A DNA stretch of 64,000 nucleotides from Selenomonas sp. AE3005 (GCF_905233635.1 NZ_CAJODG010000036.1:1-64000); one strand, 5' to 3'; positions 1-9,738 are shown, counted from the stretch's first letter. The notes: a model not told the origin generated them from the sequence alone. Numbers and translations are program-made.

Positions 1-267
1 AAAAAGTGCTGTCGAACAAATATCCTTTTTATAATCTTCGCTATCCTTTTCAAAGTAAAAGCGAAACATCGAATCATACATGCCTAATACAGCAAGAGCT
101 ACTCCAAATGAAATAATAGTATTTGATAAGTCAAAAAGACCATAATACAATGGATCTGGCATTAATCTAGTGATTACCGGCAGCATAAAAAATGGAGCAA
201 TTTTACTAATAATACTTCCAAAACCATACACCAGAAAATTTTCCATGAAAAGTTTAAATTTCCCCAT
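1..267 (-). CDS. Polysaccharide flippase (Wzx/MATE-like), N-terminal part only
   Basis: Only the first 89 codons are in the window; the gene runs off the left edge. The visible part starts MGKFKLFMENFLVYGFG and continues with hydrophobic stretches and the phrase KIAPFFMLPVITRLM, which is typical of the first helices of Wzx/RfbX-type lipid-linked oligosaccharide flippases. Such proteins move undecaprenyl-linked repeat units across the inner membrane. It is the most distal visible gene of the leftward polysaccharide operon, 174 bases after the glycosyltransferase gene. The DNA is AT-rich like its neighbours. The family call rests on a short fragment. Confidence 0.72.
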   Translation of the reverse strand, partial: MGKFKLFMENFLVYGFGSIISKIAPFFMLPVITRLMPDPLYYGLFDLSNTIISFGVALAVLGMYDSMFRFYFEKDSEDYKKDICSTALF

Positions 268-441
268 AAATAAGTATATCCTATCAAATGATTATATATT
301 ACAATAAACAAGTAACTTTAGATAAAGCATCTAAGGCATATTGGTAATAATGCATAGTTTATCCCTATTTTTGCATATTTATTGGCAGGACCATAGCTGG
401 AACCTTATCGATTAATTTTCGTTCTCATACTATATCACTAC

Positions 442-1572
442 CTAATAATTTAAAATCCTATATATAATATCTGTAAAAGCTTTCTTTGTAAATATTTGTT
501 CATAACATTTTATAATTTCATGATGTTGAAATTCATCCGGAATATTTATAATCGTGTTGTCATCAATATTTACTCCTATTTTTTCAGATTCAATTAGTTG
601 CCATGTATCTCCTTTAATATTATTAATTAGCGGTAATCCATAAGATAAATAATCGATACTTTTTATTGTTAGGCCGACACTTATATCACTTTTCATCATA
701 TTAAAAGCATAATCACAAGGAGCAATTATACTAATCTTTTTTATTTCATCATATACAAAGCCATAAAAATATGTATGACAGCCTATAGCTTTTACTTCTC
801 TTTCAAACTTTTTCCTACTTTCTCCACCACCAATAGCATGTAATTCGCAACGTTTTCCTTTATTTACAATTGTAGCTATTACTCTACAGATAGATGTTAT
901 ATCAATGATATGATTCATAGAACCTATGTATGCAAATCGAATAACATCATCATTCTTTTTCCTATTTATAATATCAAGGACTAACTTTCTTTCATGATCA
1001 CTCTGCTCTTTAAAAAGATATAATGTGGCGGTCTTTGCGGGATTCAATACGTGACTTAGCTTTTCCCTATAGAGGTTACATTCTGTAAAGACATAATCAG
1101 CATTTTTTATGGCATTGTCCCGCCATTTCATCCAATGATTCATAAATTGCTTCACAAAAGGAAATCCATTTATTCTTTTTGTAGGCATTGACTCAGGCCA
1201 CATATCTATTATATCAATAATAAATATCACTTTAGGATTTCTTTTTTTATAAGAGGAACAATAATCCACCACTTTATTAGGCGGAACTAAACAATAAATA
1301 ATATCTGGCTTGTATTTTTCAATATACGTCTTACTTTGTCTTGCAAACGAAAAATGTGAAATAATTCTTTTAAGTGATATATTCTTTTTATATATTGGTA
1401 CATGAAAATAAGTACATGGTTCGTGAAATTTATTGTATCTTTGTTTCTTTGTATGATTAAAATCAGACAATAGAACTTTTACTTCATATCCTTTATCCAG
1501 TAATGAATTTCTAACAGGTTTTAATCTCTTTTCATACCAATCAAAACAGCTAATCAATACTGCTTTTTTCAA
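442..1572 (-). CDS. Glycosyltransferase, GT4-like
   Basis: A 376-residue protein with the two-lobed layout of GT-B glycosyltransferases. The N-terminal half opens with a beta strand and a loop (MKKAVLISCFDWYEKRLKPV), has a DIIDMWPES segment near residue 120 as seen in WbuB-like enzymes, and the C-terminal lobe has FAYIGSMNH, GGGES and a late acidic loop. It would add a sugar to the lipid-linked repeat unit at the cytoplasmic membrane face. The start is a TTG codon at 1572, preceded by AAGGAG nine bases upstream. Donor and acceptor cannot be read from the sequence. The gene is AT-rich, like the rest of the cassette. Confidence 0.8.
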   Translation of the reverse strand: MKKAVLISCFDWYEKRLKPVRNSLLDKGYEVKVLLSDFNHTKKQRYNKFHEPCTYFHVPIYKKNISLKRIISHFSFARQSKTYIEKYKPDIIYCLVPPNKVVDYCSSYKKRNPKVIFIIDIIDMWPESMPTKRINGFPFVKQFMNHWMKWRDNAIKNADYVFTECNLYREKLSHVLNPAKTATLYLFKEQSDHERKLVLDIINRKKNDDVIRFAYIGSMNHIIDITSICRVIATIVNKGKRCELHAIGGGESRKKFEREVKAIGCHTYFYGFVYDEIKKISIIAPCDYAFNMMKSDISVGLTIKSIDYLSYGLPLINNIKGDTWQLIESEKIGVNIDDNTIINIPDEFQHHEIIKCYEQIFTKKAFTDIIYRILNY

Positions 1573-1661
1573 TATTATTATCTCCTTATGTCTATAAATT
1601 ATAGATACCCTATCGATATTCAGTATGGGTATAATATAGATATAAATATTGTATTATATAT

Positions 1662-2882
1662 TTAAAAAGAACATATATAATCATGTCTTAGAATATCTTC
1701 ACCTCGGTTATCAATGATTTTTATCTTGTCACTTACTATACGATCTATTTTTCTCGCATCATCAATAGTTGATGTAATAATAGTATAATATGCTATACGA
1801 GCACTGCTGCTATTCACGTTTAAACAATTAAACCCCTTAGGTTTTAATTGGAAATACTCGTCAATAATGCCTTGTTTCTTCATCTCTTCAAAATTTTCAA
1901 TATGATCAAAAATACCTGGCTTAACATACAAAAATTCATTTATAATATGCTTAGATAATTGATACGGAACAACATGAGGTTTTTGTCCCATAGTCAAATC
2001 TACCACTGCTTTTATCACATCAAAATTAGAAGCTTGTTTAATTAATCTAAATTTATCCCCTCCACCAGTACGTGCACAGAATTCAACCACAGAAACATTA
2101 TCACCATCTGTAATCATCTGTACTAACATAGGAGAGTTTTTTAAACCGAACGCTTCAGCAATCTGATTGGAAATTGTTGCTATCTTCTCTTTTACTGCAT
2201 CAGATATTTGTGCTGGATACCTCGTACGACATATAATAAACTTATCGTTATCAGGTAATTTATCTATGGATGAAATACAAAGAACATGGGCCATTCCATC
2301 TTCAACATATACATCTATTGTTATCTCTTCACCTGCAACAAATTCCTCAATGATAGCAGTTCTAGTACGACTAATCTCCAATGCATCTATAAATGCATCT
2401 CTTAACTCACATATATTAAATACTTTTCTAACACCACGTGAACTATATGCATCTACCGGTTTAACTACAAGGGGATACCGTAGTTCTTTTATTTTTTCCT
2501 CATCAAGCTGTTCCATAACAAAATACTTGGAGGTGGGAATTCCATTATTAATAAAATGCTGTTTCATTAATTCTTTGTTTGAAACATTCTTAGCTGTTTC
2601 ATAGCTAATATAGCAAGGTAAACTAAGCTCTTCTGAGACATGAGCTTGAACTAGAAGAACTTGATCCGCACATGCGGTAAGAACCATATCTACTTTTTCA
2701 TCAACCGCAAGCTTTTTTACTGCTTCGTAATCCAAAACTGATATGGGGAAAAATTCATCTGCGTATTGTCTTGCTATTACATTTGGATTCATGTCGGCCA
2801 ACAGCGTGTAAATTCCACGACTTTTCAATTCCTTAATCAACGCTGCCTGTGGAATACCACCACACAATACTAATGCTTTCAT
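1662..2882 (-). CDS. ATP-grasp ligase (carbamoyl-phosphate-synthase-like)
   Basis: A 406-residue ATP-grasp enzyme. The N-terminal pre-ATP-grasp fold begins MKALVLCGGIPQAALI. The ATP-binding elements follow: LVVKPVDAYSSRGV near residue 140, EEFVAGEEITIDVYV near 185, and the metal-binding VEFCARTGGG near 265. ATP-grasp ligases join a carboxylate, through an acyl phosphate, to an amine or thiol. In a polysaccharide operon with an opine dehydrogenase and a mutase-like protein, a role in attaching an amino acid or carboxylic acid to an amino sugar is plausible but inferred. The gene is nine bases downstream of the sugar transferase gene and has a GAGGT ribosome site. Confidence 0.85.
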   Translation of the reverse strand: MKALVLCGGIPQAALIKELKSRGIYTLLADMNPNVIARQYADEFFPISVLDYEAVKKLAVDEKVDMVLTACADQVLLVQAHVSEELSLPCYISYETAKNVSNKELMKQHFINNGIPTSKYFVMEQLDEEKIKELRYPLVVKPVDAYSSRGVRKVFNICELRDAFIDALEISRTRTAIIEEFVAGEEITIDVYVEDGMAHVLCISSIDKLPDNDKFIICRTRYPAQISDAVKEKIATISNQIAEAFGLKNSPMLVQMITDGDNVSVVEFCARTGGGDKFRLIKQASNFDVIKAVVDLTMGQKPHVVPYQLSKHIINEFLYVKPGIFDHIENFEEMKKQGIIDEYFQLKPKGFNCLNVNSSSARIAYYTIITSTIDDARKIDRIVSDKIKIIDNRGEDILRHDYICSF

Positions 2883-2891
2883 AAGATACCT

Positions 2892-3530
2892 CTACTTCAA
2901 ACGATCATTACTAGAAAAATAGTCATTGATTGTTCCCGAATCTTGAAACTCTATTCCTTCACGAACAAATATTTTTTTTATTGTAAAGAAAAAAATCATA
3001 ATATCCAAAAGAAAAGAAATATTATCCACATATTCAACATCCTTTTTGAATCTTTCTTTCCAAGAAGCAGCATTTCTTCCACTAATCTGTGCTAAACCAG
3101 TAAGTCCAGGTCTCACTTCATGTCTACGCTTTTCAAAGTCGTTATATTTATCAAGATAATTCACCAATAGGGGTCTTGGTCCAATCAAGCTCATATCCCC
3201 CTTAATAATATTAAAAAGTTCTGGCAATTCATCAAGACTAGTTGATCTAAGAATTCTACCAAATACATTTAATCTATCTTTATCTGGAAGCAAATTACCA
3301 TTACTGTCAGTTGCATCACTCATGGATCTAAACTTATACATTTTAAAAATCTTTCCATCCTTACCAGGACGATCCTGCGAAAATATTACCGGAGATCCTA
3401 GGTTTAATCTAACTAAGAATGCAAGCATAATATAAACCCACCAAAAGAGAAAGAATATCAAAATAGACATAATAATATCAAGCAATCTTTTGATGCTACT
3501 AGAATAAAAGCTCTTGTTGCCTGCGGACAT
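2892..3530 (-). CDS. Initiating sugar transferase, PglC/WbaP C-terminal type
   Basis: A 212-residue bacterial sugar transferase. It has one hydrophobic N-terminal (re-entrant) helix, then the family blocks SPVIFSQDRPGKDGKIF, YKFRSM, the DELPELFNIIKGDMSLIGPRP block and RPGLTGLAQISGRN. These enzymes move a phospho-sugar from a UDP-sugar to undecaprenyl phosphate and start repeat-unit assembly. The short length without extra membrane helices matches PglC rather than full WbaP. The frame is open 12 codons further upstream, but ATG at 3530 has AGGAGA at good spacing, so it was chosen. With the PglF- and PglE-like genes upstream it suggests a bacillosamine-type first sugar (inference). Confidence 0.9.
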   Translation of the reverse strand: MSAGNKSFYSSSIKRLLDIIMSILIFFLFWWVYIMLAFLVRLNLGSPVIFSQDRPGKDGKIFKMYKFRSMSDATDSNGNLLPDKDRLNVFGRILRSTSLDELPELFNIIKGDMSLIGPRPLLVNYLDKYNDFEKRRHEVRPGLTGLAQISGRNAASWKERFKKDVEYVDNISFLLDIMIFFFTIKKIFVREGIEFQDSGTINDYFSSNDRLK

Positions 3531-3597
3531 GATATTTTCTCCTATCTTCAATACACAAAATGACAATATAACTATACATACAAATATATTTTAAAAC

Positions 3598-5496
3598 TTA
3601 TATAGTTTTAAAATATTTATTTTTCAAAATATACTTTGCGCTCGGCAGATTGCTCACGCATCGATTTATACGGGAATCATTAGCTACAAGTACACCATGA
3701 TCACACAGAACAACACTGCCATTAGTCATCTTTGTTTCCCATGACTTAGCATGGATAAATTCTTCAGAATTAGACCATAAATCGGGTACTGGTAACCAAC
3801 CAGCAACAAATGCTATATATAATCCATCCGGACTATACAGATTGGGAATTGTTTCCTCCATAGCTCTGATAATTTTACGGCAAGCAACCTCGAGGTCATA
3901 CTGTCTTTTCATAATATCATCCGTCATAACTTTGGATGTAATTCCTTGTTTTTTTAATCGTCTATACTCATTTAGAGATTGCCTCGTAATCTTAATACTA
4001 TCATTCAAAATATCTGGTGTAGCAAGAAAAATCGCTTCTGAATAACTTACAACATGAATAATTTCTGGGCTCATCTCATTCTTAGGGTCTATATCATCCA
4101 TTAATGCTGTCACAGCAGCTAACTGCACCTTAGACATTTCAAGATTTGGTTTAAAGTAATCAAGGCCAGCTCTTGTCTGAAGGATAACTCTAAAGTTATC
4201 ATCTTCCAACTCCTTAACAAGTTTTAACAATGTTCTGCTTTTTGCTAAATCTTGAATCCCCCATGTGTTACGTGGTGTGTTTAGCATATTTTGCAGTACA
4301 AAAGTTTTCGTTCCATATTTTTTAGCCACTTTTGCTGCAAGAAAACCAGAAACTATATAGGTTACGTCATCGGCACCTCGAAAAGCAAAATGATGGGGAA
4401 CATTTGTTTCCACCGGTTTCCCTGTAGTCGATATCCATTTGATCGTTTCTAGATGTTCTTTCAAGTTATCATATAGAGTATTGGGCCCTCTGCCATCCAG
4501 CTCGTTGAACCACCAAAGCGACAAAGCATGCCAAGAAATATTTAGATAGCGTTCATAAACTTCTGCAAGTTTTTGAATGTTCTTAGTTCCAGAATAAGTT
4601 CTAACAAGCATCGGTCTCGAAGCATGCCATATGTTAGAATATTCAATTTCCGAATTAATTGGAACACCGCCTCCATTAGGTTTGCTTTCCCAATTCTCTC
4701 CGAAATTCGATTGGGAAAGTTGTGAAGAACCAATCGACAGAACATCTAAATATCCTGATTTTCCTAAAATGCGACACCATCTATAGAACTCATCTAACAT
4801 TTCTTTTCTGCTCATAGTGTCTGAATATGGACCAGAATGAGCTCGAATTATAGGCTGAAAACCTCCTTTGAAGTTGTTATCTAATCTAAGTTCAAGAGTA
4901 TCATTTATTGTTCCAAATTCAGGATAAAGATTATGCTCATAAGCTTTTATATATTTATAATCCCCCGATTTAATAATGTTTTTTCCAAACTTTTCTAATT
5001 CATTATCATATTGACATCCATTTTTAATTGATTGTGGGATTGCATAAAAAGGAACCCCTAGAACAAGAAGTGTTTCTTCGATTGATTCCCCACCACGAAA
5101 AGTTGATATCCTTCCGTGGTACTCCTTATCGATTATTTCACATGCTGGAGGTAATCCTGCAAAAAAAACATGTTTTACTTTCGATTCATGACTTCCATAA
5201 TACCCTCTACTTTTTAACAAATATACTAATCGCCCCATGAGCTCAACTGCATTATCAGGATCAAGACGATATGAAAATCCTATGCAAGTTATATTATTAT
5301 CATCAATCCAGTCTAGTATGGTATTCTGGGCACTTTCCATCATTATTCTTTCTATTGCGTATTCCACATTAGAAGGGGAAATTAACACTCTATAACCGCA
5401 ATCACTAAGTAATGAAGCTGCAGCATGAATCCCCATAGTATGGACATCTACCAATGTTTTTATAAAACCAAAAGTATCTTTTTTACTCACTAACAT
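3598..5496 (-). CDS. Cobalamin (B12)-binding mutase-like protein in a polysaccharide operon
   Basis: A 632-residue protein. Near the N-terminus it has the B12 lower-ligand motif DxHxxG (VDVHTMGIHAAASLL, about residues 16-30), where the His would bind cobalt in the base-off/His-on form of mutases. A long second part (about residues 210-520) resembles the TIM-barrel catalytic subunit of glutamate mutase: a glycine-rich NGGGVPIN stretch, GKPVETNVPHHFAFRG, and a repeating strand-helix pattern. So it looks like a fusion of a B12-binding domain and a mutase barrel. Known members of this class rearrange carbon skeletons of amino acids or acyl-CoA. Its substrate is unknown. It lies between the opine dehydrogenase (28 bases upstream) and the sugar transferase, which suggests it supplies an unusual precursor. 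Confidence 0.6.
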   Translation of the reverse strand: MLVSKKDTFGFIKTLVDVHTMGIHAAASLLSDCGYRVLISPSNVEYAIERIMMESAQNTILDWIDDNNITCIGFSYRLDPDNAVELMGRLVYLLKSRGYYGSHESKVKHVFFAGLPPACEIIDKEYHGRISTFRGGESIEETLLVLGVPFYAIPQSIKNGCQYDNELEKFGKNIIKSGDYKYIKAYEHNLYPEFGTINDTLELRLDNNFKGGFQPIIRAHSGPYSDTMSRKEMLDEFYRWCRILGKSGYLDVLSIGSSQLSQSNFGENWESKPNGGGVPINSEIEYSNIWHASRPMLVRTYSGTKNIQKLAEVYERYLNISWHALSLWWFNELDGRGPNTLYDNLKEHLETIKWISTTGKPVETNVPHHFAFRGADDVTYIVSGFLAAKVAKKYGTKTFVLQNMLNTPRNTWGIQDLAKSRTLLKLVKELEDDNFRVILQTRAGLDYFKPNLEMSKVQLAAVTALMDDIDPKNEMSPEIIHVVSYSEAIFLATPDILNDSIKITRQSLNEYRRLKKQGITSKVMTDDIMKRQYDLEVACRKIIRAMEETIPNLYSPDGLYIAFVAGWLPVPDLWSNSEEFIHAKSWETKMTNGSVVLCDHGVLVANDSRINRCVSNLPSAKYILKNKYFKTI

Positions 5497-5524
5497 TTGT
5501 GAACCACACTTTCAAAAGCATCAT

Positions 5525-6589
5525 CTAAAAATACTCACGTAATTTATCTGCAGAAAACCTCCTGCCGAGGCTCCTGTAATTTTCACCAATTACGGAACAA
5601 GCTAAATTGATTATTGTTGTTATATTAGGCGTAGGTATTCCTAGCTCTTTACCCATCGCTTCCACAGGCACTAAACCATTAGGAACATCTTCAAAAATAT
5701 ATCTAGTATTGAGTGTTGGGGGCGCATCTATCTCTGTATATGCCTTGTTCGCTCTTATACATTCAAGCAAGTCTTTTCCTTTTACGAGGTATGTTCTTTC
5801 TAGCCATTGCTTGAGAGATTCTACCGGGAACCCCCCAGCCTGTGCTACAGATTGTCGTTCAGCATCAATTTTTTCTAGCAAATATGCTACGGAATGAGAA
5901 ATACCATCATAATAATATTTAAAATCTACCTTTTCACTTTCAATCCATCCAACATTCATCATTACGGGCGCACAATGCAGAACCATTCCAATATTTGAGA
6001 GCGAAGTCAATGCCACTGAATTCACCGGGGTGAAATAATTTCTTAAACACCGTGGCATTTTTTTGAGAATATACTCCATATTCGCCCCCTTGATTGCAGC
6101 AATATTTACATCGTTTTTTAAAGCTAAAATACTGGTACTATTAGGACCAACTTTGCGACATGTATATACTATGGTTTGTGTTTCAGCAATTTGTGGAAGT
6201 TGTTCTAGACCTTCTTTTTTTAATTCTTCAGCAAATTCTATTGCTCCGAAAGTTCTGCCCGGATTCAACACAACAACCGTATTAGCACTAACATATGGTG
6301 CTAGTAATTTTGCAATATCCTTATGTGCATTACTCGGCGTAGTGACCATAACGAAATCAGAAAATACGTCTGCAATATTGGCTGAAACTTTGCTAATTTT
6401 TGCAACACCATGAACAACTCCAGAGCAGTGTATAACCCCTGTATCAATAATTTCTTGAATATTATTTTGACTGCGATTCCACAAATTTACTTTTATCCCA
6501 TTAAGTGCAAGATGTGCCGCCATGGAAAGCCCTTGATGACCAGCTCCACAGACAAATACTTTTTGCGAAGATGAATTATCTACCTTCAA
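5525..6589 (-). CDS. Opine dehydrogenase family (NAD/NADP octopine/nopaline dehydrogenase)
   Basis: A 354-residue protein with an N-terminal Rossmann fold (VFVCGAGHQGLSMAAHLAL, GxGxxG type, residues 11-29) and a C-terminal octopine-dehydrogenase domain with the characteristic YYYDGISHSVAYLLEKID stretch and an AERQSVAQAGG helix. The family reductively condenses the amino group of an amino acid with a 2-oxo acid, giving an N-(carboxyalkyl) amino acid. Such opine-like amino acids, for example N-(1-carboxyethyl)lysine, are known as amide-linked decorations of some O-antigens. The probable start is TTG at 6589, with AAAGGA at a rather long distance. It follows the frameshifted aminotransferase by about 20 bases. 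Confidence 0.8.
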   Translation of the reverse strand: MKVDNSSSQKVFVCGAGHQGLSMAAHLALNGIKVNLWNRSQNNIQEIIDTGVIHCSGVVHGVAKISKVSANIADVFSDFVMVTTPSNAHKDIAKLLAPYVSANTVVVLNPGRTFGAIEFAEELKKEGLEQLPQIAETQTIVYTCRKVGPNSTSILALKNDVNIAAIKGANMEYILKKMPRCLRNYFTPVNSVALTSLSNIGMVLHCAPVMMNVGWIESEKVDFKYYYDGISHSVAYLLEKIDAERQSVAQAGGFPVESLKQWLERTYLVKGKDLLECIRANKAYTEIDAPPTLNTRYIFEDVPNGLVPVEAMGKELGIPTPNITTIINLACSVIGENYRSLGRRFSADKLREYF

Positions 6590-6608
6590 TTTATTTTTAA
6601 AATCCTTT

Positions 6609-7866
6609 CTAACTTACAGATGTTACCCGAAAACATTCCTTTATTACTCTTATAACTATTTCTTGCTGCTCAGCAGTCATTTTGTTATCACTGGGCAGGC
6701 AGAGGCCTCGCTGGAATATATCTGCACCTACGTCAATGCCTGTACCTGCTATATAGGCATTGTGTGATAAAGGCATTTGTGCGATAGATTGGCTGCATAT
6801 GCATAGGTTTCCAGATAGGACGGCCTTCGGCGTTGATGGCAGCCAGTGCGTCCAGTATTTCCTGGGGCGAACTTTTACCGTTTTCGTATTTGTAGAGATA
6901 ATCCTGCTCTCCTCTGACCTGCGGAGCCATGGCGTCTTTGTCGATTATCAGGCAGGAAAGCCAGAAGTTTGGCTGGCTGTTTTCTTTATCAAAGGGATTC
7001 ATTTTGACGGGTAAATCTGCCAGCCCCTGTTCATAGCGTTCATAAATTGCTTTCTTTTGCGCAATATGTTCAGCGAGATAGGGAATCTGGCCACGGACAA
7101 TGCCGGCAACAATATTGCTCATGCGGTAGTTGTAGCCGATTTCTTCATGCTGGTACCATGGTGCAGCCTCACGGCTCTGGGTTGACCATTTTCTCACCTT
7201 GTCGGCGTCTTCCTTACTGTTGGTCAAGAACATGCCCCCGGAGGAACCGGTGATAATTTTGTTGCCATTGAAACTTATGGCGTTAAAATCGCCCAGGTTG
7301 CCGGTTTCTACCCATTTACCGTTGAGCTTGTATTTAGCGCCTAAGGATTCGGCAGCATCTTCGACCATAAGTGCATCATGTTTGTCGCAGATTTCTTTTA
7401 TCTGCTGCATTTTACCGGGAGTGCCGTAGAGATGCGCCACTATTACCAATTTTACGTCCGGGTACATGGCAAATGCTTTTTCCAAGGCCTCCGGGCACAT
7501 ATTCCAGGTGTCATATTCGGTGTCAATAAATACAGCCTCGCCGTCTTCGTAGGCTACAGGGTTGATACTGGCATCGAAGGTACAATCAGAACAAAATACT
7601 TTATGCCCCTGCAAGGTGCCGGCATTTGGTCTTGCTTGTCCGTAGAGTTTTTCACCGGCAAGTTTTGTAGCTAAATGCAGGGCTGCTGTGCCTGCTGACA
7701 AAGCTACGGCATATTTACAGCCGACGTAGGTGGCTATCTGTTCTTCGATGGCATTTATATTGGCACCTACGGTAGATACCCAGTTTGTGAGGATAGCCTC
7801 GTCTACCCATTTCTGCTCATCGCCGTGCATGGTGGGAGAGGATAGCCAGATTTTATCGTTACTCAT
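6609..7866 (-). pseudogene. DegT/DnrJ/EryC1/StrS aminotransferase (PglE-like), C-terminal frameshift
   Basis: PLP-dependent sugar aminotransferase, most likely acting on a UDP-4-keto-6-deoxy sugar made by the neighbouring dehydratase. The PLP lysine is Lys203 in SFNGNKIITGSSGG, and the Asp-Ala-Ala-Glu block (VEDAAESLGAKY) is present. The frame from 7866 stops at 6733 just after RTNAFITQ. A different frame then continues with NAYIAGTGIDVGADIF, RGLCLPSDNKMTAEQQ and a helix up to a TAG at 6609, which is the expected C-terminus of the family. So a shift lies at about 6759-6766, probably with loss of a small loop. The missing tail helps form the active-site dimer, so the enzyme may be dead unless this is a sequencing error. 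Confidence 0.8.
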
Positions 7867-7888
7867 TGACTAAGTGCCTTCTTTCGTC

Positions 7889-9718
7889 TCAGCTTTCCAA
7901 CTGTTTGCTTTTATAGGTTGGAATCATATGTTTCAACGTCTTTAGGATTACCTGTTTGTCGTTTGTATCTTTGAGTGTCTGCAGGCTTTGCTGCAGGTCG
8001 TTTTCGTCCAAGGGCTGGATTTGTGCCTTGAAGATCTTCTTGTGCTTGGTGCTCGTCGTGCCTTCCTCGCTGGTGAGTAGTTCTTCGTAGAGCTTTTCAC
8101 CGGGACGCAGGCCGGTGTAGATGATTTTTATGTCTTTATCCGGCGTAAGGCCGTGCAGTCTTATAAGGTCTTCGGCCATGTCCTTGATTTTTACCGGCTT
8201 GCCCATATCAAAGAGGAATACTTCGCCGCCTTCGGCCTGGCTGCCGGATTGGAGGACTAGCTGCACCGCCTCAGGGATGGTCATAAAGAAACGTGTCATT
8301 TCTTTGTCAGTGACGGTTACCGGGCCGCCGGCGGCAATCTGTTTTTCAAAGAGTGGTACTACACTGCCGCGGCTGCCGAGAACGTTGCCGAATCTTACCG
8401 TGACGAACTTGGTATTGCTGCGTTGGTTGATTTCCTGCAGGACAAGTTCTGCCGTACGCTTGGTTGCGCCCATGACACTGGTGGGATTTACGGCTTTGTC
8501 GGTGGATATCAGCACAAAGATTTCAGCATGGTTTGCGTCTGCCAGTTCGGCTACATTCTGCGTGCCGAATACGTTGTTTTTTACAGCCTCATCCGGCTGA
8601 ATTTCCATTAAGGGTACGTGCTTATGAGCTGCGGCATGGAATACTACTTGTGGGTGGAACAGTTTAAATACTTTGGCCATACGGTCTTTATCGGTGATGT
8701 TGGCAATAACCGTATGGTAGTTTTGTTCCGGGAATTTACGCTTAAGCTCCTGGTGTATTTCGTAAATGCTGTTTTCGCCACGGCCAAGGAGGATGATCTC
8801 CTTGGCACCAACCCTGCTGATTTGACGGCTAATTTCGGAACCAATGGAACCGCCGGCACCAGTTATAAGTACTGTTTTACCGGCTATATAACTGGTGATT
8901 TTTTCAAAATCCAGCTGAATGGGATCACGGCGTAGCAGGTCTTCCAGGCGTATCTCGCGCATTTCGCCCATATCGAGCTCGCCGTTTACCATGCTGTAGA
9001 TACCGGGCATAATGCAGACCTGTGCCCCTGTGGAGTGGCAGGCGTTATCGATATGGCGGATGGTATCGCCATCTGCTGACGGAATAGCGATTACTATTTT
9101 GTCGACCGACTTGGCCCTAACAATTGGTGCCAGTTCTTCTACCGTACCCAGAATAGGGAATCCAGCCAGGCGGCCATTCTTTTTCTTGGGATCATCGTCT
9201 ACAAAACCAACGATGTTTGTAGTGGCGACGCTGTTCTGCTCCAGTTCACGTACCAGCATCGCCCCGGCATCGCCAGCACCAACAATCAGGAGATTTTGAC
9301 GGTCACCATTGGATTCTGTGACTAAATCCAGATTTACCTTAAACATCAGGCGGCTGGCACCAATCCCTCCCAGGGTTAAAATCCAGGTCAAAATGGGAAT
9401 ACTGCGCGGCATATAGATGCCTGTCATTACAATGACAATAAAAACCAGGGCCTGCGATAAGGTAACGGCCCCGATAAGTGCCACCAGGTCGCGCATACGG
9501 GCATAGTGCCAGATACGATGGTACATGCCATAGAAATAGAAGATGGCAATACCGGCAATGACTATCCACGGAATACACTCCTGGACACTTGCCAGTTCTC
9601 TTGCCGGTAATTTACCCTCAAAACGCAGTAAAAGCGCAAATATCGGTGCTATTGCCAGGATAATTGCGTCTATCAATATCAATTTGAACTTATCACGCAA
9701 TGCTTGGAAAAGACTCAC
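7889..9718 (-). CDS. Membrane-bound NDP-sugar 4,6-dehydratase (PglF/CapD/WbpM-like)
   Basis: A 609-residue protein of the usual length for PglF-type enzymes. Four hydrophobic segments fill residues 1-130. A first Rossmann-like domain follows (LLIVGAGDAG near 143-152), then the catalytic SDR domain with GAGGSIG at 287-293 and the STDKAVNPTSVMGATK catalytic block at 405-420, where Met replaces the usual Tyr, as is normal in this family. It dehydrates UDP-GlcNAc to the 4-keto-6-deoxy sugar at the inner membrane. It is followed 22 bases later by the aminotransferase gene that would use its product. Base composition is close to the genome average, unlike the genes below 6.6 kb. Confidence 0.93.
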   Translation of the reverse strand: MSLFQALRDKFKLILIDAIILAIAPIFALLLRFEGKLPARELASVQECIPWIVIAGIAIFYFYGMYHRIWHYARMRDLVALIGAVTLSQALVFIVIVMTGIYMPRSIPILTWILTLGGIGASRLMFKVNLDLVTESNGDRQNLLIVGAGDAGAMLVRELEQNSVATTNIVGFVDDDPKKKNGRLAGFPILGTVEELAPIVRAKSVDKIVIAIPSADGDTIRHIDNACHSTGAQVCIMPGIYSMVNGELDMGEMREIRLEDLLRRDPIQLDFEKITSYIAGKTVLITGAGGSIGSEISRQISRVGAKEIILLGRGENSIYEIHQELKRKFPEQNYHTVIANITDKDRMAKVFKLFHPQVVFHAAAHKHVPLMEIQPDEAVKNNVFGTQNVAELADANHAEIFVLISTDKAVNPTSVMGATKRTAELVLQEINQRSNTKFVTVRFGNVLGSRGSVVPLFEKQIAAGGPVTVTDKEMTRFFMTIPEAVQLVLQSGSQAEGGEVFLFDMGKPVKIKDMAEDLIRLHGLTPDKDIKIIYTGLRPGEKLYEELLTSEEGTTSTKHKKIFKAQIQPLDENDLQQSLQTLKDTNDKQVILKTLKHMIPTYKSKQLES

Positions 9719-9738
9719 AGTGCTTACTTCCTTTTCAC

